Shown here: piece by piece, positions 60,451-64,000 of the stretch
How positions within the stretch are numbered: the first letter of the stretch is position 1
Layout of the letters: each line of letters opens with the position of its first letter
Assembly: GCA_019454185.1 (NCBI GenBank)
Contig: CP075368.1
Coordinates: forward strand, 2,273,649 to 2,337,648
Source of the DNA: Phycisphaeraceae bacterium
GTDB taxonomy: Bacteria > Planctomycetota > Phycisphaerae > Phycisphaerales > UBA1924
DNA length: 64,000 nucleotides
Direction: 5' to 3'
Notes under the pieces: generated by a model
The model's database searches: none
What the model was told of the DNA's origin: nothing
The model's input: only the letters and a program-made list of their open reading frames with translations
Made by a program: the position numbers and the translations under genes

Positions 60451-61851
60451 TCAGAAATCGACCTGCACGCGCAGGAGCCCCACGACGGCATCGTTGATCT
60501 GGCTGTCGCCCCCCGGATTGACGATGAATTGCAGGCCTGGTTTCACGCTCAGGAATGGTGTGAGCTGGGCCTTGTAGAAGCACTCGATCGCGGTCTCATC
60601 ATCGTCGTAACCGGCGCGTTGGACCAGATCGACCCACGTGGCCTGGATGCCGAAGGCGTCGTCGTCGCGTCCCGCGAAAGAGCCGACGTGAGAGGCACCG
60701 GCCGCGACGTGCCACTGGACTTCCGACACATCGTCGTCGGCCCATCCGGCCCGTATGAACGCTCGCCATCCGCGCCCCTCGTCGTCGGCTCCATCCCCTG
60801 AGAGTCGCTGCTCAAGCATGAGGTAGGCCCCTTGGGCACCGGATGTTCCGGTTTCGTCGAGGGTCTCGAAGTCGCCTGTGTGCCGCCAGATTCCGGCGGC
60901 GGCGCGTCCGGGCAGACCGGCGATGGGTGTGCCGCGAAGATCGAGTTCGAAGATGAGGAAGAGATCGTCCGATTGCCGGTCGCTGAAGAACGACGCGGGA
61001 CCGTTCGCGCCGGTGCGCACGCCATCGGCGGCGGATGCGCCATCGAAGAGTGCCGCACGGATGGCGATGTGCTGGCTCGGGGCGACTTCGATGATGAATC
61101 CCATGGCGGGATCCGGGTACGACGGGAGCGCGAAGACGGTGGGGCTGAGCGCGACAGATGTGTTGACGAAGTCGGAGGCGGAAACAAGAAAGCCGAACTC
61201 GGCGTTGGCCTCGATCTTTCCGAACTTCAGACGGAGCGTGTCGTCGAGGAGCATCTGCTGGAACCAGAGTTCGCCGATCTGATCAAGCGAACGGTCGGAA
61301 GCGATGTTGCTGACGCCCTGGTAGTCGCCGACATCCTCCGATGGGTCGCGCCCGCCGTACCAGTATGCATCCATGAAAGCCGTCGCGCCCTTCCAGCCGA
61401 GAAGCGGATCGAATGAGAGCGTGACATTGATGTCGGTCAGCATGCGCGATGATGCACGTCGGCTGAGCCCGCCATCCCAGACGCCGGACCATTCGAAGAG
61501 GTGGAACCCCTCGATGGAGATGCCGCGTGTTTCGAGAGCGGCGCGTGCGCCGCCCCAGTCGCCGGTGGCTCTATCCCACGCCCACCACGGGCGATGCCCG
61601 AACCATGAGCGGGGCGTCTCGGGTTCTTCGCCGGAGGGTGTGTCGGTCGCATCATCGATGCGTCGCGCCGCGGCTTCGGGCCTTTGCGTGAGTTCCGGCG
61701 GCGCGAGCGAGACCTCGCCCTCGTTGAACCGTTCCTCCGCGCCGGCGAGCGCGACACCCGGCGGCTCGGCAGGTGCCAGTGCCGCGGGTAATCCGGACAG
61801 GAAGAGGACGACTGCCGATCCCGCGCGAGTGTGTGTGCGACCGAGGCCCAT
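60451..61851 (-). CDS. OprB-type carbohydrate-selective porin
   Basis: 466 residues from ATG 61851. Signal peptide (AGSAVVLFLSGLPAALA). A short Glu/Pro/Ala-rich mature N-terminus leads into WAWDRATGDWGGARAALETRGISIEGFHLFEWSGV, the OprB opening (GDWGGxRxxLxxxGI). Then repeated amphipathic beta strands alternate aromatic and small residues to the end, finishing GLLRVQVDF with a terminal Phe as in outer-membrane barrels. The conserved barrel strand LSFDPLLGWKGATAFMDAYWYGG is present. It implies an outer membrane and sugar uptake across it. It is flanked by dinB-like and birA genes on the same strand. Confidence 0.92.
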   Translation of the reverse strand: MGLGRTHTRAGSAVVLFLSGLPAALAPAEPPGVALAGAEERFNEGEVSLAPPELTQRPEAAARRIDDATDTPSGEEPETPRSWFGHRPWWAWDRATGDWGGARAALETRGISIEGFHLFEWSGVWDGGLSRRASSRMLTDINVTLSFDPLLGWKGATAFMDAYWYGGRDPSEDVGDYQGVSNIASDRSLDQIGELWFQQMLLDDTLRLKFGKIEANAEFGFLVSASDFVNTSVALSPTVFALPSYPDPAMGFIIEVAPSQHIAIRAALFDGASAADGVRTGANGPASFFSDRQSDDLFLIFELDLRGTPIAGLPGRAAAGIWRHTGDFETLDETGTSGAQGAYLMLEQRLSGDGADDEGRGWRAFIRAGWADDDVSEVQWHVAAGASHVGSFAGRDDDAFGIQATWVDLVQRAGYDDDETAIECFYKAQLTPFLSVKPGLQFIVNPGGDSQINDAVVGLLRVQVDF

Positions 61852-62008
61852 TCGTCTGCTCCGCGAGGGAATCAGCAGGAATGGGATCGACAGACACAAC
61901 CCTTGAGTTGATCCAGAGCCGGTGAGACTCCGTAAGGGGATGCGCGGATACCGGCACCTGATCAGGTGTGCAGCGACCCGCGCGTGTGGGGACTACGCGG
62001 GGCTTCGC

Positions 62009-62914
62009 TCACTCGTGGACCATCGAAGTGGTCAGCACGGGGAGCGAGACGACATTCCCGAGATTTGTGCGCACAAGGATGCGGCTCATCGGGTCGATCC
62101 CTTCGACTGTGCCGGTCACAGAGCGGCCGTTGTGGACAAACGTGCGACGGGTTCCGAGGAGCACATCACGCTTGGTCCACGCGCTTCGGAGATCAGCGGT
62201 CGAGAGCAACAACGATCGCTCCACCTCTTGGAGCAGCGTGCACGCGGCATCGAGTCGTGAGACGGGCTCGGCTCCTTCGGGCGTGAGCATCCGCAGCGAT
62301 GCGGCGTGATCGCGCAACGCGAGAGGGAAGTCGGCGCGTGTCTGAGCGACATTGATGCCGATGCCAACCAGCAGGACCTCGCTTCCGCCGGGCCGGGATT
62401 CTCGCTCAATGAGCACACCAGCGACTTTCCTCCCGCCCCCACCATTGGCGGCACGGCCTCGCTCGACGACATCGTTCGGCCAGCGGAGTCCCAGCGCGTG
62501 CTTGCGGCCGATGAGCGTTTCGCAGGCGCGGCACGCGGCCAGACCGACGGCGAGCGGGAGGGTCTCGCTCGCGCTGCCGGGCAACCAAGCCGGGTCGATG
62601 GCGAGAGTCATGGCCAGACCGAGGCCGTGCTCATCTGACCAGGTGCGGCCAAGCCGCCCTCGTCCGGCGGTTTGCACGCCCGCGAGCACGCAGACACCCG
62701 GTCCGAGATGCGTCGGACCTGACGCGTACTGGCGTGCGGCGTCCTGCGTCGAAGCGGTGCTGGCGAGCACCTGCACGCGATCGATCAGCGCAATCTTGCG
62801 AGAAGCGATCATCGCCTCGATGCGGGTTGCCCAGGTGTGCAGGGGCGCATCGCCATCCGCTCCGGCGGCTCGATCGTGGCGAATATCGGCCTCTCTCTCG
62901 CGTCCCATGGTCAC
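62009..62914 (-). CDS. birA: Biotin-[acetyl-CoA-carboxylase] ligase, short form
   Basis: 301 residues; joins biotin to the carboxylase carrier protein via biotinyl-AMP. Catalytic core: ASTASTQDAARQYA, GVCVLAGVQTAGRGRLGRTWSDEHG (the GRGRLGR ATP/biotin loop), LGLRWPNDVV (KWPND-type loop), KVAGVLIERES and LVGIGINVAQ. No N-terminal winged helix, so it does not repress transcription as the E. coli protein does. The C-terminal SH3-like domain is present (HNGRSVTGTVEGIDPMSRILVRT). GTG 62914 overlaps the nadC stop as GTGA; ATG 62908 is a second option. Coupled with nadC. Confidence 0.94.
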   Translation of the reverse strand: MTMGREREADIRHDRAAGADGDAPLHTWATRIEAMIASRKIALIDRVQVLASTASTQDAARQYASGPTHLGPGVCVLAGVQTAGRGRLGRTWSDEHGLGLAMTLAIDPAWLPGSASETLPLAVGLAACRACETLIGRKHALGLRWPNDVVERGRAANGGGGRKVAGVLIERESRPGGSEVLLVGIGINVAQTRADFPLALRDHAASLRMLTPEGAEPVSRLDAACTLLQEVERSLLLSTADLRSAWTKRDVLLGTRRTFVHNGRSVTGTVEGIDPMSRILVRTNLGNVVSLPVLTTSMVHE

Positions 62915-63903
62915 AACGCATCCAGCCCGAAATCAAGTACCGTTGCCCCGTGCGTGATGGAACCGACGCTGATCCGCTCCACACCCGTCAAGGCGATCGC
63001 ACGGATCGTCTCCAGCGTCACGCCGCCCGACGCCTCAAGCTCAATCCGCGATCCCGCTCCGTCGCGCATCGCAACGGCCCGCTCCAGTTTCTCCGTCCCC
63101 ATGTTGTCCAGCAGCACAATGTCCACCAAGCCCGGCTCAACGCTCAGGATCTCCGCAAACTGCTCCAGCGTGTCCACCTCAACCTCAACAAACGGCCGAA
63201 GCAGCGGCGTCGGCCCACTCGCCCATATCGCGCGGGCCTTCCGCGACGCCTCCGCAACAAACGCCCCCAGCTCCCCGAGCGGCACGTGCGCGATGTGGTT
63301 GTCCTTGAGCAGCACCGCATCGTGCAGACCGAACCGGTGGCACCGCCCGCCGCCGCAGCGTACCGCGTACTTCTCCAGCACGCGCAAGCCCGGCGTGGTC
63401 TTCCGTGTGTCATACAGATGGGCCCGATGCCCCGTCCCCATCGCCTCGACGAACTGCCTCGTGCGCGTCGCGATCCCCGAGAGCCGCCCGAGGAGATTCA
63501 GGTACACCCGCTCGATGCCGAGAATCTCCCGCGTCGGCCCCGCGATCCGCGCCACCGTCTGTCCCGCCGCGACCGCGTCCCCATCTCGCACCGTCGGCGC
63601 ATACGCGATCTCCGGCCACCGATTCGTCAACTCGTAGAGTGGAATCAGGCCCGCCGCGACGCCCGCCTTCCGCGCGACCACGTGGAATCGGGAGCGATGC
63701 TCCGCCGGGATCGACACAACGCTCGTGATGTCCGTGCGCCCGGCGCCACCGAGATCCTCGTCGAGCGCCAGATCGAGCAACCGCTCCACCAGCCCCGTAT
63801 CGCACAAGACATCCGAGAGCTCGTGCAGCGCCAAGGCGTTGAGATCCCCCAACGCGTTGACCTCCGTAGCTTTGAGCCCACCGGGCCGGGTCTCTGCCAT
63901 CAC
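62911..63903 (-). CDS. nadC: Nicotinate-nucleotide pyrophosphorylase (quinolinate phosphoribosyltransferase)
   Basis: 330 residues; makes nicotinate mononucleotide from quinolinate and PRPP in de novo NAD synthesis. The motif sequence is clear: DLALDEDLGGAGRTDITSVVSIP, NLLGRLSGIATRTRQFVEAM, LYDTRKTTPGLRVLEKYAVRCGGGRCHRFGLHDAVLLKDNHI, and near the end RIELEASGGVTLETIRAIALTGVERISVGSITHGATVLDFGL. An N-terminal extension of about 30 residues precedes the usual start. GTG 63903 or ATG 63900. Overlaps birA. No nadA or nadB is in the window. Confidence 0.96.
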   Translation of the reverse strand: MMAETRPGGLKATEVNALGDLNALALHELSDVLCDTGLVERLLDLALDEDLGGAGRTDITSVVSIPAEHRSRFHVVARKAGVAAGLIPLYELTNRWPEIAYAPTVRDGDAVAAGQTVARIAGPTREILGIERVYLNLLGRLSGIATRTRQFVEAMGTGHRAHLYDTRKTTPGLRVLEKYAVRCGGGRCHRFGLHDAVLLKDNHIAHVPLGELGAFVAEASRKARAIWASGPTPLLRPFVEVEVDTLEQFAEILSVEPGLVDIVLLDNMGTEKLERAVAMRDGAGSRIELEASGGVTLETIRAIALTGVERISVGSITHGATVLDFGLDAL

Positions 63904-64000
63904 CGCATCGTACCCGCCGCACGAAGCATCTCAGGATCCGCCCCGGTCGGCTTCCGCTCCCGGGCTAAACTCGCAGGCACTTGCGCGGCGTCCCGCCGCG
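63904..64000. other. Non-coding end of window upstream of nadC
   Basis: 97 bases up to the right edge. It probably holds the nadC-birA promoter on the minus strand, but I see no convincing boxes. Confidence 0.3.

Overview
The window is high-GC (roughly two thirds G+C by eye) and gene-dense, with many ATGA/GTGA stop-start overlaps. It looks like a chromosomal segment of a planctomycete, most likely class Phycisphaerae. This is inferred from the gene mix: a prepilin-like protein with an N-methylation motif, a PEP-CTERM-tailed DUF642 protein, a Ser/Thr kinase fused to TPR-like repeats, DUF6677-like and other proteins of planctomycete type, a CX4CH-motif secreted protein and several lineage-type hypothetical genes. 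Housekeeping anchors are mfd (cut by the left edge), purC, tRNA-Leu(GAG), lepA, fumC, dinB-like, birA and nadC (right edge).

Layout. 1-6.4 kb: mfd, a ComEA-like HhH protein and a GH10-fold protein that has lost both catalytic glutamates, then divergent purC. 6.4-16.3 kb: one minus-strand operon of three SPFH/HflK-HflC-type membrane proteins, an ABC ATPase with a three-fold short motif in its C-terminal tail, an ABC-2-type permease and a large membrane-anchored protein. 16.7-30 kb: a second ABC-type permease, a small membrane protein, a glycosyltransferase, tRNA-Leu, secreted and lipoprotein genes, a plant-type ferredoxin-NADP reductase and an oligopeptide-type binding protein plus permease. 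30-40.3 kb: a glutamine amidotransferase operon, planctomycete-type hypotheticals, a kinase-TPR protein, a GH43-like lipoprotein and an S9 peptidase.

41.1-42.6 kb is a self-contained mobile-repeat locus. A REP-associated tyrosine transposase (RAYT) sits inside nested inverted repeats and outward-facing GTAG hairpins, beside a 58-bp/39-bp tandem array. Related GTAG hairpins recur at 51.7-52.1 kb, and a second palindromic repeat family recurs at 50.75 and 53.6 kb.

Two AT-rich islands of evidently foreign origin sit directly behind housekeeping stop codons. Behind lepA (49.1-50.7 kb) are three overlapping genes: a stand-alone 80-residue colicin-E3-type ribosomal RNase domain with its Asp-His-Glu set intact, a 108-residue helical protein, and an ImmA/IrrE-family metallopeptidase. 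I read this as a three-part toxin-antitoxin or defence module, and it is the best candidate for an undescribed system here. Behind fumC (54.0-54.9 kb) is a DUF4238-like gene.

The right end (54.9-64 kb) carries fumC, a transglutaminase-fold protein lacking catalytic Cys and His, a pseudopilin, a Y-family polymerase, an OprB-type porin, birA and nadC. All family calls come from reading motifs in translated sequence; no database search was run.
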